27,500 nucleotides of DNA. It comes from Cristatella mucedo. Taxonomy: Eukaryota; Bryozoa; Phylactolaemata; Cristatellidae. The stretch is taken from positions 202,501 to 230,000 of the forward strand of contig WPIO01000036.1 of NCBI GenBank assembly GCA_009760855.2. Direction: 5' to 3'. The notes below the pieces were generated by a model. The model had not been told where the DNA came from, did not search any database, and saw only the letters and a list, made by a program, of their open reading frames with translations. Both the position numbers and the translations under genes were made by a program. Below, piece after piece: positions 1 to 12,157 of the stretch (positions are counted from its first letter, which is position 1; every line of letters starts with the position of its first letter).

Positions 1-57
1 GGGTATGGATTATGGAGTCAAAATAAACGTATAATATGTATGCACATGTATCTCCGT

Positions 58-290
58 CTGTAACTCCACAACGTCATAAAGACCATGTGGGTGTTACGCA
101 GGAGAGTTTTTTATAGCGGGCTCACAGCCAAAGTGGCTTTCGGTACGCACTCGGTGGCCAACAGAATTCGTCTCAAGCAAGAAAGAGAAAGTGGGAAGCA
201 TAGCAGAGTCAGGAAAGCTGTTGAGGCAGTGAGTAGCATGGAAGTAGCAGCTCAGGACCACTGAAAAGGATGAGCCACAGTCGGCAGTAG
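58..290 (-). mobile_element. LINE 3'-region relic (copy 1 of a pair)
   Basis: About 230 bases align, with gaps and many substitutions, to 5670-5900. Shared blocks include CTGTAACTCCACAA, the core CTTTCGGT, AAGCATAGCAGAG, GTGAGTAG and AAGTAGCAGCTCAGG, then CCACAGTCGG. The second copy lies directly after LINE C-terminal coding remnants on the minus strand, so the pair is read here as a LINE 3' region. This copy has no recognisable coding part next to it. The LINE assignment is inferred from the other copy. Confidence 0.6.
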
Positions 291-696
291 GAGAGTAGTA
301 TACAGTGCTATACAGTAGTAGTATACAGTACAGTACAGTAAGTACATGGCGCTTTCAACGGTTCGGTGTACTCTCAGATGAATAGGAAAGTTATCGAACT
401 TCACTTCCTCTGTGTAGCCTGCATTCTTTGTGAACCAGTTAAAGTTACCAGACTCTTTCTAGAAATTGGCTCTTTGACTTTTATTTTAATTTTTTTATAT
501 CTCTTTGACTTTTATCGATGCTAACAACTGACCTATATACACTTTTGAACGCATGCATAAACAAACCTATGACCCTTAAATAGAAGTCATTGCTAATCGC
601 TAGCCGACGTTGGCCAACGGGAAAAGAGTCCGAACAAATATAAACTTGATTTGAAAAGTGTGCTTCAGCGTTGAAAATTAAATTTGATTTTAAAAC
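291..696. other. Non-coding stretch
   Basis: Nothing recognised apart from a short imperfect ACAGT-rich tandem run at about 300-345 and an AT-rich run at 478-500. Confidence 0.5.
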
Positions 697-760
697 AAAT
701 AATAATAATAATAATGCACGTGATCGAGCGCTCTCAGAGAATCATAGCGAGAGACATTAA
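697..760 (-). mobile_element. LINE 3' terminus with (ATT)n tail
   Basis: Read on the minus strand, TCTCTGAGAGCGCTCGATCACGTG runs into (ATT)n. This resembles the LINE end at 4330-4238, where GTTCCCTGAGGGTGCTTTATCACGTG precedes a TTATT-type tail. Only the last tens of bases of the element are recognisable. An L2/CR1-type assignment rests on the other copies in the window. Confidence 0.5.
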
Positions 761-1330
761 ATTTGATTTGAACAACACCCATAGCGAGAGACAAAGTTAT
801 GCTAGAAAGTGCCCAAAGTTGATAGCAAAGGACCCGGAAAGCTACATAGCAAAGTGCATAGAATTCCAGTGTCACCATCTCAGTCAACAACAAGAAAAAG
901 CGAACGACAGAGGAATCTGCTCGGAGTCGCACTGCTCACCGGAAGAGAGAATTTTCATCGAGCTCAACAACAGCGAGAGACTGAAGAGGAAGCACGTGGG
1001 GAACGGGGCGGAGTGGTGATTTGGAAGCTCTGAGGGTGCACGACTTTTGTCAACTGGGACTCACCTTGCAAAGCAAAGCTGGAGTTTCCCAGCGATTCTT
1101 CACGGGTATAAGCAATTAATCACGGTGATAATCCATTTGTATTGCTCGGCGAACGAACAAAATCTCTTTCAGGGCGTTTCACGAACTCTGGGGCAAACAC
1201 TGGCCAAATCAACAGCCTCGTTTTTTCATCACACGGACGATGCACAGGCCGATGGTGCGCCATTAGTGTGCAGTGACGCAAACGAACGGTCGCCAATTGA
1301 TGACGGCCAGATCCCGAGGAATGAGAGCAG

Positions 1331-1335
<5 letters not shown>
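761..1335. other. Unassigned stretch before the GA tract
   Basis: Small open frames occur on both strands but none resembles a known protein. A strong donor-like site (CAAG|GTGAGT) is present on the minus strand near 1066, but the frames leading to it are short. The run at 1198-1230 resembles the tail of SINE-B on the minus strand (CGAGGCTGTTGA). Confidence 0.4.
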
Positions 1336-2764
<1,429 letters not shown>

Positions 2765-3362
2765 GCGGCTTCATGCAGCCGAACGTCAGCACAGCCGCTA
2801 GGCAGCCGAAAGCGAGGCTCGCAAGGGTGGCCCTTGACCAGTCTAATCAGCGGCCAGGCGATTATGTAAGCGACACACGTGTCTGCGAGCAAGTGGTCAG
2901 AATTTGCTGACCCACCCCGGTGCCAAATTTCGAGAATACTGAGACCAAGATGCTGCAGCCAAGCTGGCCCATGCACATTTGTGACATTGCGACTCGACTT
3001 CTGTGACTCGCAATTTCTGCCATAGGCAACCAAAAGCTAGCTAAAGCACTCACTTGGCCAGCCTTTTCCCCTTGCATCCTGTAACCTTTTACTTAAAGAA
3101 ACCGAAACTCGGGCAGAAGACGTTAACTTTTAATCGGCTCCTCATCTATTCCTAAACCATCTTTAACAGAGCTGTGGTAAGCAGTAGGCAAAACCTTAAG
3201 AGGCCAAAACTCCGTGGAAGGAGAGTTTAGACGAGTCACGTATATCGTGAGTCTGACAGTGAGCTGTACTGGGCCCAGATTGCTGAGCCGGTCACCCCTA
3301 TCCTTGCAAAGCTATCCCTATCCCTAGCAGCTCACTTATCGATGTAGTGGCTGCCTAAAAGC
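2765..3362. other. Unassigned stretch
   Basis: Nothing confidently recognised. A short minus-strand open frame at 3077-2862 lacks known motifs. Confidence 0.4.
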
Positions 3363-4235
3363 CGGTGAACAGCATACGTTCAGTTCTACAGGCCTTTAAA
3401 GTACAGGGTACCACAAGGATAATACTAATAATTACAATAGGCCGTTTTTATGGCGTCCTAAGAGATAGTTATCTCTATCCGGGCCATTTACACAAACAGC
3501 GAGAGAACAAATACCCAAGATTTAGTGGCATGCACGGCATAAAGCATGTGAAAGCAAGAAAGTTATCAAGTTCAGGCTAGCATACTAAAGCAAGCATGAA
3601 GACACTCGTGGCCACCGGTTAGTGAGACATGTGGATTGTAGAATGCACTGAATCATACTGTGAACTGAATCATGCACTGCTACGAGGCAAAGCTTAACAG
3701 AACGAAAAAGGATCCGTTAGGTGAGCTGCAAAAATTGCAAAATGTCGTGCTTTGTTAGATTAGGATACCGAGGCCAACCTTGTCTATGCATTAGTGACGT
3801 CCTGACCTGTCTAGACTTCTGTAACACATCAGCTAACCTTTAACCCATTACTCACAGGTCTCCTACCTGAGCATTGGTACAAAACTATGCAGCTCGGCTT
3901 GTCTGTAGTGACTGCTACAACTGTCATGTCACAACACTTCTCAAAGAGCTGCGGAAGTCCCCCATTATTCCGGATAGCGATCGCTTCATTCTCTTGCTCC
4001 AACTTTCCAGAGTGAGAAACTTACTAATTGTGCCTTGCATGAAGACATGCACTATTCTGAATCATGCAGTTTACCAATGCCTTCACCCAACCCCCAAATC
4101 TTTTTGAGAATGTGCCTTTATCTTGTATCATCCCACCTGGGACTCTCTCGCCACTAGCGCAACAATATCTCCTGACTTAAATATACTAAACAAAAGTAGC
4201 TCAAATCTTATCTTGTCCTATCAATAGTTGATCTG
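3363..4235 (+). mobile_element. Degenerate L2/CR1-type LINE, RT to C-terminus
   Basis: At 3396-3416 one frame reads YRVPQG, the conserved VPQG(S) block of non-LTR reverse transcriptases, followed by a stop. At 3800-3830 it reads LTCLDFCN, matching the usual SRLDYCN block. At 3874 a frame gives VQNYAARLV and then HVTTLLKEL, matching the VQNAAARLV...H(I)TPxLxxLHW region. Near 4130 TWDSLA matches the (A)WNSLP block. Frames change several times and stops interrupt, so this is a dead, 5'-truncated copy. Its 3' end meets the 3' end of the next LINE. Confidence 0.8.
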
Positions 4236-4237
4236 TT

Positions 4238-5045
4238 CGTGTAATAATAAAAATAATAATAAAACACGTGATAAAGCACCCTCAGGGAACTCAACCTCTT
4301 TCAAGGCGCTTAACATTTGCTGCAAAGTGAAACGCGAATGAATGGTGAGTGTCATCATGCTTGATAAACAACATGAATAACATGGTTAGGGGTGACATGC
4401 ACAGGGTCAGCATGCAAATGTGGTTAGTGGCAGCATGCACAGTGTCAGCACGCATAAGCACGTGAAGGGCGAATCACAGGGACCCACTAAATGCTGTCCT
4501 AAATAGGTGTGTTTGAAAGTTCTTTTTAAATGTGGTCAAGTCAGGGGATGTTCTGACGCAGGTCGGAAGTGAATTCCAGGCTTTGGGAGCATACGAACTA
4601 AAGGCACGGTCATCATAGGATTTGAGGTTTGTACGAGGTATAGGTAAACAGTTACATTCAGAAAAGCATGTGGTACTATGCTTAGCCAGGTAGGGCAGTA
4701 GATCTGATAGGTAGGCTGGAGCCTAAGAATGAAGGGACCTAAAAGTGAGAGACAAAACCTTGAAGTCGATGCGTTGCTGGACTGGTAGCCAGTGCAGGTC
4801 GGCGAGAAGTGGTGTGATGTGGCAACTGCAACGCTCACGACAGACAAGCCTAGCTGCGGAGTTTTGCACCTGATTGCACATGCCGGTAGACCAGCGAGCA
4901 GTAAGTTACAGAAGTCAAGGCAGGATGTCAAAAATGCACGGACCAACTTAGAAGTGGTCTAAACAAGCCCGTATTTTAGCAATGCTAGGTAGCTGAAAGT
5001 AGGCAGACTTGATTGTGGAGCTGATGTGGTCGTCTAACGAGAGGT
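4238..5045 (-). mobile_element. Degenerate L2/CR1-type LINE, RT thumb to 3' tail
   Basis: Reading down the minus strand from 5045: LDDHISSTIKSAYFQL (thumb region before the conserved tyrosine-cysteine block), then FLTSCLDFCNLLLAGLPA at about 4935-4880, pieces of the AARLV-HWLP region in shifted frames, TYQIYCP (TYLSDLL region) and TFKKNFQTHLF near 4525, which corresponds to the TFKxxLKTHLF end of this family. A 3' untranslated region ends in GTTCCCTGAGGGTGC followed by a TTATT-rich tail at 4262-4238. At least two frameshifts break the coding region. Confidence 0.88.
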
Positions 5046-5669
5046 GAATTCTTCTAATGTGAGCTGAGACTGTGCTAATGTGCAACTAATCAATAGATAA
5101 TAATAATAATAATAATAATAAATAATCCCACATCCTTCCCAGCATCCAGCCTCACAGGCCTAGAAAGAGGTTTTGCTTCCTCGAAGGTAAATGTCTTACT
5201 ATAATCATAGTTCTTATTAAAATTACCTCATTCAGTTCTCTCATCAACTCGCTTGGCACATGCAGCACGACCACAATTGCCTCTAACAGCCTACTCTTTA
5301 CTGAGGAATTTTATTTCTGCAACGTCTTCAGCATTTGTCTAGATACAAATGCATGCAATTTTAGCAGCTCTATCAAACAACCTTAGACTGTTGGCAAAAT
5401 GGCTAACTGGTATAATTATGAGGACCTTCACTTGATGTTCAAAAAAACAGGTAATGGACTGATCAAGTATGAAAGCAGCAAGTTGAAAACAGCAAGAGAC
5501 ATAGATATGGTGGATTCGCTAGTGGTTTTTTCAAATCTAAAGCAACCAACCCTTGGAATGTCATACCAAGTTACGGAGGAGCTCAATCGGGCACGATTTC
5601 GAGCGCATGCAGCAGTTCAGGGTTCAGCTCAGAGGTCAAGTGGCATGATGCAATGCAATGCATCTGTGC
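5046..5669. other. Unassigned stretch with an (AAT)n tail
   Basis: (AAT)n at 5094-5121 may be the tail of another minus-strand LINE; the following CCTAGAAAGAGG resembles a LINE 3' end. An open frame from the ATG at 5399 (138 codons, stop at 5815) begins with protein-like sequence but runs straight into the LINE 3'-region repeat at 5670, so a functional gene is unlikely. Confidence 0.4.
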
Positions 5670-6345
5670 CTGTAACTCCACAAGGCTACAAGACTAAGCA
5701 GGTGATGTGCTTGACTCAAACGTGTAGCTGCACTCAAACTCCGAGGGACTTTCGGTGCACATATAGTAGCCAACAATCTTCATCTCACCCAACAAAGAGA
5801 AAGCAAGAAGCATAGCAGAGCTATGAGGGTCGCTAAGAAAGTGAGTAGCGCCCAAGTAGCAGCTCAGGGTGGTTCACAAAGAAGTGCCACAGTCGGTAGC
5901 AAGAAAGATGTCGCCTGAGAATTGTGGAAGAGAATTCCACAATAAGGACCCACTAAGCAGAAGCTCTAGTCGCCAACAGGCTGAGTAAACGAATGAATGG
6001 AGCCGTGAATATATGGTCCTTCGAGGACCTGAGGTACCAAGGAGGCTGAAGCTGGTGCAGCAGTTCAGCTAGATACAAAGAAGCCAAGCCGTGGCCTTGG
6101 CCTTGAGTTGATCTGAGTAAGAATTCAGCTCTCCAGCCGACCTTTGACCGACTGGCAGTCATCACCGCTCCGTCAGCAAAGGAGACCCACTAAGATGAAC
6201 CACTTGGATTTTCGGACCAACCTTGCAGCCATAATCATCACCAGCTGTATAGGCTTAAATGGCGTTTTCTTGGAAACACAGCCAAAACTGAATTACAGTA
6301 GCCCAGCCTGGAAAGAGCCAGGGAGCCAGGCAACATTATCAGCCA
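5670..6345 (-). mobile_element. Degenerate LINE, RT end plus 3' region (copy 2)
   Basis: Minus-strand frames give RLGYCNSVLAVFPRK at about 6335-6290, then KPIQLVMIMAARLVRKS, matching the RLDYCN...LQ(L)VQNAAARLV block. Further on, YLAELLHQ and LRSSKDHIFTAPFIRL at about 6080-5990 match the YLSELL...LRSS...VP block. A stop follows at 5950, with residual coding to about 5910. The remaining 230 bases (5900-5670) are the 3' region also present at 58-290. Several stops and frame changes show it is dead. Confidence 0.82.
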
Positions 6346-6389
6346 GGCGCTTCACTGCTTGATGACCTGAGCACTGCGAAGCAGCGACC

Positions 6390-6430
6390 CGAGCGAAAAG
6401 CCGATTGGACAAAAGCCGATTGGACAGTCT
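6390..6430 (+). promoter_or_regulatory. Tandem inverted CCAAT boxes
   Basis: AAAAGCCGATTGGAC occurs twice in direct succession. Each copy contains ATTGG, the reverse of CCAAT (NF-Y core). A CCCCTCCC run follows at about 6450. The promoter role is inferred from the motif cluster (see the CRE at 6543 and CACGTG-CCAAT at 6701). Confidence 0.35.
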
Positions 6431-6470
6431 CCCGTCTGCTCGGACTGTCCCCTCCCAGCTGCACCAGCCG

Positions 6471-6667
6471 TCAGTCTTTTTCGAAGCAGTGAGAAGAGTG
6501 AGAGCGTAGAAGAAGCAGACGTTTAGCCGAGCAAGCGACCGGTGACGTCAGTCCTGAAATCTGCTCCTTCGGTCGTACAGTGGCTGCTGATCTCAAGCGC
6601 TTCGGCTCCCAAACTCCTCGAACGCTCGATCGAGATCTGGTTTGGCTGCTGCTCATCGCCATCTCTG
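6471..6667 (-). CDS. Candidate exon 6 (possibly terminal), unknown protein
   Basis: An open stretch of 197 bases follows a GTGACAG acceptor-like site and ends at a TGA at 6471. Protein-like residues include SSSQTRSRSSVRGVWEPKR and later RPKEQISGLTSPVA. The first two bases complete a codon with the single base left by exon 5, joining as Gly-rich tail|CA to give alanine. The polypyrimidine tract is weak. No domain is recognised. The same bases overlap a promoter-like motif cluster, so the frame may instead be chance opening in GC-rich DNA. Whether it ends the gene or has an internal donor is not clear, and no AATAAA was seen just downstream. Confidence 0.3.
6543..6550. promoter_or_regulatory. 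CRE octamer TGACGTCA
   Basis: Perfect palindromic cAMP-response-element consensus, about 120 bases from tandem CCAAT boxes and 150 bases from a CACGTG-CCAAT pair. It is one of four perfect copies in the window (1935, 6543, 9223, 16210). CREB/ATF binding is inferred from the motif only. Confidence 0.4.
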
Positions 6668-6698
6668 CTGTCACAGCGGGCGATCGCTATTCTTCGGA

Positions 6699-6716
6699 GT
6701 CACGTGACCAATAGGC
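6699..6716. promoter_or_regulatory. E-box next to CCAAT box
   Basis: GTCACGTGACCAATAGG contains a palindromic GTCACGTGAC (USF/MiT-type E-box) immediately followed by CCAAT. This arrangement is typical of GC-rich animal promoters. Another CCAAT sits near 7145. Function is inferred. Confidence 0.35.
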
Positions 6717-6836
6717 TGCATAAGGAGACCTCTTTACGAGCCGGGACGTGAGCAGAAGAGAGCGACAGCGAGCAAGAACGATACAAGAGCGAGCATGCAC
6801 GTGTTCTCACACGTGCCCAGGGCTTAAGAGTCGTAC

Positions 6837-7092
6837 CCGGTTGGCCATTGCCACCTTTCGAGCCACCAGCAGACGCCGCCGCGGCACGCTGATCAGCTTC
6901 TGCCGGCAATCGCGCATCGGCTAGGTCTTCGGTGTCTCGTTTGGCGGGTTGCAGCTCTTCGGCGACCTCGGACTCTTTGACGTCGTCGACGTCGTCGTCT
7001 CCTTTGGCTATCTTCTTGCGCGACCGCTGTCGGGCCGACCGTATTTCGGCCGACACGTCGTCACGCTGAGATCGCAGCGTGATGGCAGCAAG
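6837..7092 (-). CDS. Candidate exon 5, charged low-complexity protein segment
   Basis: 256 bases open on the minus strand, entered by TTTTAG|C and left at CCGG|GTACGA. About 85 residues, starting in phase 0 and leaving one base. The sequence is highly charged: RQRSRKKIAKGDDDVDDV is followed by Glu/Asp/Lys-rich sequence and then an Ala- and Gly-rich end (AAAASAGGSKGGNG). Many codons end in G or C, as real GC-rich exons do. No family is recognised; the composition suggests a disordered linker or nuclear region. The acceptor tract is mediocre. The open + frame over the same bases looks less protein-like. Confidence 0.35.
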
Positions 7093-7252
7093 CTAAAACG
7101 CCAGCGCCGTGCGAGCAATCAGACAGCTACTGCCACCTACCGGCCAATAAGAACCCAACGGCACTGTGCCCCCGACGAGAATGGACAGGTGAATGCGGCA
7201 GCGGGAGGGAGGCTCAATCGCAGGGAGCAGGTCGATTGCACGAGTGAGTGGC

Positions 7253-7292
7253 TGCACGAGTGCAAGTGCACCTGCACGAGTGCAAGTGCATG
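7253..7292 (+). repeat. 20-bp direct repeat, two copies
   Basis: TGCACGAGTGCAAGTGCACC occurs twice head to tail, the second copy ending in a variant. It is followed by a TGCA/CACGTG-rich region to about 7345. Confidence 0.8.
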
Positions 7293-7736
7293 CAAGCTTG
7301 TGTGTGCACGCGCGTGTTTGCATGCACGTGCACATGCACCCAGGCCCTTTATACATGGTGCAAATGTTCTCAAGCGCGGTCGCTCACAGGCAAGTGAACA
7401 TACGCTCGCAAGCATTCATGCAGCGCATGCGCGGGCTGGCATAGCCGAGCTAGCCACGCACGAGCAGCGCGCCCTTCCGACTTAGGGCCAGCTGCCGAGC
7501 GTGGGACTTTTTACGGCCACGTCGTGGGCTTTGGAAGGCGTTGCTCTGGCGGCTGATCGAGCGGCCTGTTGAGATTAGCTTGGGCTCGAGAGGCGCCCGG
7601 CAGCGCCCTGCAGCTCCAAAATAGAGTGCACGTGACGACCGCTGACGTATGATCAGATGCGCAAGCTGCATGAGACCAAAGGTTACAAATTTCTCCCAAA
7701 GCTCCCGAAGACGCCGACAATGGATACAATATAAAA

Positions 7737-7872
7737 ATATATAATTCATTTGTATAGCACCCCAAGAGAACTTAATCTCTATTCAGGCGCTTCATATGTG
7801 CCTCGGAGCTCGAGCCCACGACCTCGGTCAGACCGTGGTTCTCCGGGGCGAGCACCTTAACCGCTGGACCGA
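7737..7872 (-). mobile_element. SINE-A copy 1: tRNA-like head with LINE-like tail
   Basis: On the minus strand a tRNA-like head (CCAGCGGTTAAGGTGCTC as the A-box region, GGGCTCGAGCTCC as the B-box) is joined to a tail reading AGCGCCTGAATAGAGATTAA, GTTCTCTTGGGGTGC, then TATACAAATGAATTA. The tail matches the LINE 3' end at 26501-26416 and, less closely, those at 16815 and 4330. The head does not fold as a complete tRNA, so it is a SINE, not a tRNA gene. Copy 2 at 16572-16416 is closely similar over its whole length. Confidence 0.85.
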
Positions 7873-7885
7873 TGAGCATCGGTTC

Positions 7886-9584
7886 ATCGAAGACGTAAGT
7901 GCGCTGGCGCAGCGAGCGAGGAAAAGTCGGTTCAGAGGCAGCAGCAGCAGCCCACCTCTTTTTTCCTGCTATTCCTTTTGTTGGTCAGGTCCTGCATCAG
8001 GGTCTCAGCCTGGTGCACCTCGTCCAGCATCTACAAATAAATAAGGCTGCCGGCTGCTGCTGCTTCGATTTCCTGTTGGCATTGATGTGGCAATTACACA
8101 GCTAAGAAAGGAGCAGTGACAACAACAGGCTTTAAATTTGCCAACTCCTGGCACACAAGCTGGCATACAGACACAACAGCAGATGATGACATTCACGCGA
8201 AACTTCTTGTCGTATGATCTGATTCGTGCCAAATTGAGGCTAGCCTCGAAGCTACGAAAAAAAGAGTGCCTTTGTTATGTATGGCTTGCTGATTAGCCTC
8301 TCGAAGGATTGCTCAGGGCACGGCATGCAGAGAGATTATTTCTGAAAGCTTGGGCAACACTTTTAAAATGACAGCAACTGTCGCCAGGTCATGTGACATG
8401 GGAGCGATCAAGAGCCTACCCACGTGGTGGCATTCCAGTGCGAGCAACTGGCATTCGTCTAGCAGCAGGAGCTGCTGCTGCTGCTTCGAGGGCAGCCAAA
8501 ATATACGAGCAGCAAAACCGCACCGCCGCCGGTAGTGCTGTAGCACGTTGATTCTACTGCGGCTGCTGAGCCGTGCCCACGTGACGACGAGCCCACCGGA
8601 GCCAGGGCAGTGGCACGCCACGGCTTCGCCGAGGCAGTCTCTCTGGGCTCTACCCTAGCATTGGGTGGCCTCGGCTAGCTACAGTCCGTGCAGCTCTGCT
8701 GGCTGAATGGGCGTTAGGTGTTTTGCTACCAAGTGGCACTTGGCGAAAAGCCAGCACTGCTAATTACGCGAAGCCAGTGGAATGAGTGGGGGCGGAGCAC
8801 ATCGTAAACACCGAGACCGGAAGCACTGTGCAGCTTGCCTGAACCAACAAACCGTGAAACAAGACGGCGATGGGCTCATGTGATGTGCAACTAATGCTGT
8901 GCACATGGTGGTTTATCGGCAGTGGCTATAGCTATAGGCTTCCATTACTTGACCTTGAACACTTGAACTTGCTTTCCATGGCAATTCCCGGCACGAATAG
9001 AAAAGCTATAAGCCTGCCTGCTCCTCACGGCATCCCCTAGTCAGTTATGAGCGTTGAAAATACGGCACATGCTGTCGCTAAATAATTGACATGTGTCCAC
9101 AACGAGATTTAGCTTCCCTGTGGCAAAATAAAAACTCTTAATGTTATAAATATTGAACAAGCTGAGCAAGCGTGACTTTTGCATCGAAAACGATTGCACC
9201 TTGCTTGCTTACGAATTGCATCTGACGTCATAAGGGGGGTGTGCGCGACATTGCACAAGTCTGCATTCACTTGTCTGCTTGCTCATTCCATGCCTCGAGG
9301 ATACAGCTAGATGTGGAAGACAGTACTAGGACACAAACATATGCGCATCTTTCAAAATACACAGATAAATTGCCAGAGAAACAAATCCTAGGGCGGGCGT
9401 GTGTACCTTAGTTGCCTGCTTATGCTATAGTATGACAGATTGTTATCCGTGTGCATGCACGCACAGGCGTGGCAGTTAATAATAAAGTAACACAAATCAG
9501 CATAGCCTCGGCTAGGCCAAGGGAATACCTCAAGAGTTATTTATCAAGTTTCCCTTAAGTAAATAAAAATATTGATAGAGCAGC
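7886..9584. other. Unassigned stretch with one CRE octamer
   Basis: No gene or transposon was recognised. (CTG/CAG)n-like runs occur at 7940-7956, 8053-8065 and 8463-8486. TGACGTCA is at 9223-9230. The sequence near 8030 (CTACAAATAAATAAGGCTGC) may be a decayed SINE-B tail. From 8621 down to 8313 a minus-strand open frame looks partly protein-like but has no known motif. Confidence 0.4.
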
Positions 9585-11055
9585 ATATTTTTGTAGCACC
9601 AAAAGATAACTAACTCTCTATCTACACACTTTAGAATGAAAGAAAATCAATTAACTAGCGATCAATATCACAATCAAAATTGCACGCTGCATAAGCACAT
9701 AACGAACGATAACGGACACACGGACGAAGCAAATGCTACAAGGAATGAGAAAACTGTCAGCTTTAAATGCTTTAAATGTGGTTCAGACAGCTGGGAGTTC
9801 AATGCTGTGTAGGTTTGATAGGAACTAAAGGTACCCTATCCAAAATATTTGAGGTAGGTTACTACAAGTACAGCTAACTATCAGAATTCAGAAGAGCAGC
9901 TGTCAAAAGGGGAGGTAATAAGTACTTTAGAGAGGTAACGTAGAGAAAAGAATAAAGAGAGGACACGTGACGTGACGTTCGATCTCGAATTCGATCAGCT
10001 GCTTAATGGGGAGCCAGTGCAGGTCGGAGAGCAACGAGGTGCAACGCGGCAGTTACCACATTCCTGATAGACAAGCTTAGCTGCCGAGGAGTTCTGCAAC
10101 CAATATAAGTATCTTATTGCACAAACAGGAAGACATGCACATGTGGTGAGTCATAGCAGTGTAGATGGGAGGTCACAAAATATACGGACCAGCTGGGCTG
10201 AGGTATATTTATCTAGCAGCCCATATTTTAATAATACAAAACAAAATAACTGAAAGTAGACCGATTTAATTGTGGAGTGATGAGGCCATCTCACGATCGG
10301 TCATTTTAAATCAGGTCACCCAAATTCCATATCGAGGCCTGGAGGGGGGAGATGCTGGTTAAACCAAGTTCGATGCTGATGCTATCCATTTCTGAGTGAA
10401 ATAACTGTGGCATTAGTGACACTATTGCACATAGTTCTCGGTTAATCTGGTAGGTCAGTTAGTCTAAGAACGTCACAGCCATCGCAATGCGAATGTCTAC
10501 AGTACAAGCTGCAAAGAGCTATAGAGAATTAATATAACTGTATTACTATTTACGTAAACAATCGTCATGATGACTAATTGCTTCTGGCCTCTATACCCCC
10601 TACTTCATCGTAGAGCCCAGCCAGCCTCAGTAAGCCGTTCATGAGCCTCTTTAGCTAAAGGTCGTTGGTTTGATTCCTGCAGCGATCGACCCCTTATTGC
10701 CTAGTGCAAGCCACGGTAATAGCCGTTAAGGCTCTTCTGTTGCTACACAAATGAGACTGTTGGACCAGCTATATCCGCAATGCCGAGTCACAAAGCCAAG
10801 TAGAAAATCGTGATCGAAAGTGTTGAACTCAGCTGTGATATTCAGCAGGGCCAGGGCAGTGACATTCCCGTCATCGTTGCTGCTTAGGCTGTCGTTGGTC
10901 ACACTGAGGACAGCCATTTCAGTGAAGTGGTGGCGCTTGAATTCTAACTGACCGTTCTTTTCGTTTCGTTCTACAATCTGCTTAGCAACACTTTCGAGAA
11001 TCTTTGAAAAAAAAGAAGATAAACAGGGCGATATTTTGCTCGGACCTCTGAATCA
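9585..11055 (-). mobile_element. Degenerate LINE, RT fingers to 3' end, interrupted by a SINE
   Basis: Down the minus strand: KYRPVYLLFF near 11045 (NYRPVSNL block), SKILESVAKQIVERN at about 11005-10960 (conserved SKILE block), FKRHHFTEMAVLSVTND (HSTETALL block), and LNITAEFNTFDHDFLL at about 10840-10790 (LDLSAAFDTIDHxxLL, RT domain A, here with altered residues). A SINE-B in the opposite orientation sits at 10615-10770. After it come QLFHSEMDSISIELGL (the region after the catalytic YADD; YADD itself is not seen), a segment matching 5045-4790 of another copy, and a degraded 3' tail near 9600. Frameshifts and stops make it inactive. Confidence 0.85.
10615..10770 (+). mobile_element. SINE-B copy 1, nested in a LINE
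   Basis: A tRNA-like head with B-box GGTTTGATTCC at 10667-10677 is followed by the family body (ATAGCCGTTAAGGCTCTTCTG, TTGCTACACAAATGAGACTG) and ends in TTGGACCAGCT. It lies between RT domain A and the post-catalytic region of the surrounding minus-strand LINE, so it inserted later than the LINE. Confidence 0.75.
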
Positions 11056-11060
11056 AATCC

Positions 11061-12063
11061 AGATTCTTGAAGCATCGGTCAAACGAATGCCAATTTGAAC
11101 AAACTTTGGCACATGCTCGTTATCCAGAAAAGCTATACAAACCTGCTTAATAGCTGGACCAAGTTCATCTAGCAGTGAAGGCCAATTGGATCTTCGGAAT
11201 TCTTTTTGCTAGAATTTATTATTGTAGACACTTCGTATTCAGAAACATTGTAAAATTAATTAAGGAAGGTCCCATGTTGCGACCAAACTTTTGTTTTTGT
11301 CAGGCCGTTTCACTGAGGCACAAATATGTGAAATTTGTTCAACAAAGATGGCAGAAAATGCATCGGCTGAACCGGTAATTTCCAGGGAGTGTGACCTCTC
11401 CGAGTAAGCAAAATTAATTTACTGTCTTATAAATTTGTTTTGGGTCTGACGGCAGGTCTTCAGTTTTCAAATGAAAAAGGAAGCCTTGGACTTGTTTAAG
11501 CTTCCATGTGTCGATGAGCGTGTAGCAACTCTTTGCATCGGCTTGTTGACCCTTGACTTGTTGCAGGCTGCACTCACGCTTGCCCTTCGCACGGCAGAGA
11601 GTTCAGACAGTTCACAAGTCTTTCGGTAAATTGAGACGACTCTCTATGACTCACTCTGTAGACTGACAGAGCGTAGGGCAGCATGCTCATTGTGAGCACT
11701 CGAAAGTTTCGAGCTTATTGCATCGATGAGGGTACCGAAGCCATCGGCATGCTACCATCTCACATAGTAAAGAATGCTAATGCATCGAGAACACTGCTGA
11801 CTGTCGGTATATGTGATAGGTGCCTTAATAGTGTGCAAGCTTAGAGAATTCTACATCGGCAAGGACGTGTCTCACATTTTAGAAGTGACTAAATATCTAT
11901 CCGACTAGAATGGGCAGCATTATCTGCTTTTGCTATCAACTATGCAAGTATAAAACAAATTTTTAGATTATTACTTACAAATTCTCACTCTCTTGATTCA
12001 CGTATGCACCTTTGCATATGCACCTTTGCTAAACTGATGGAAGCATAAAAACTACTTAAACAA

Positions 12064-12066
<3 letters not shown>
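11061..12066. other. AT-richer unassigned stretch
   Basis: The lower end may hold very decayed upstream LINE sequence on the minus strand. Otherwise nothing was recognised. Confidence 0.35.
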
Positions 12067-12148
<82 letters not shown>

Positions 12149-12157
12149 CACATGTAT
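12067..12157. repeat. (TA)n microsatellite
   Basis: Nearly pure TA for about 75 bases with one ATGTATATACATAT palindromic interruption at 12100-12113. It is flanked by GTGTG at its left edge and TGTGCACATG at its right edge, both self-complementary or nearly so, so cruciform extrusion is plausible. Confidence 0.97.

Noticed and set aside
5399-5815. 138-codon + strand open frame with ATG in a fair context
   Set aside because: Its second half lies in the LINE 3' region shared with 58-290; no family resemblance. Kept only as a note.
7796-7872. tRNA gene on the minus strand
   Set aside because: tRNA-like head is fused to a LINE-type tail and repeated at 16495-16572, which marks a SINE.
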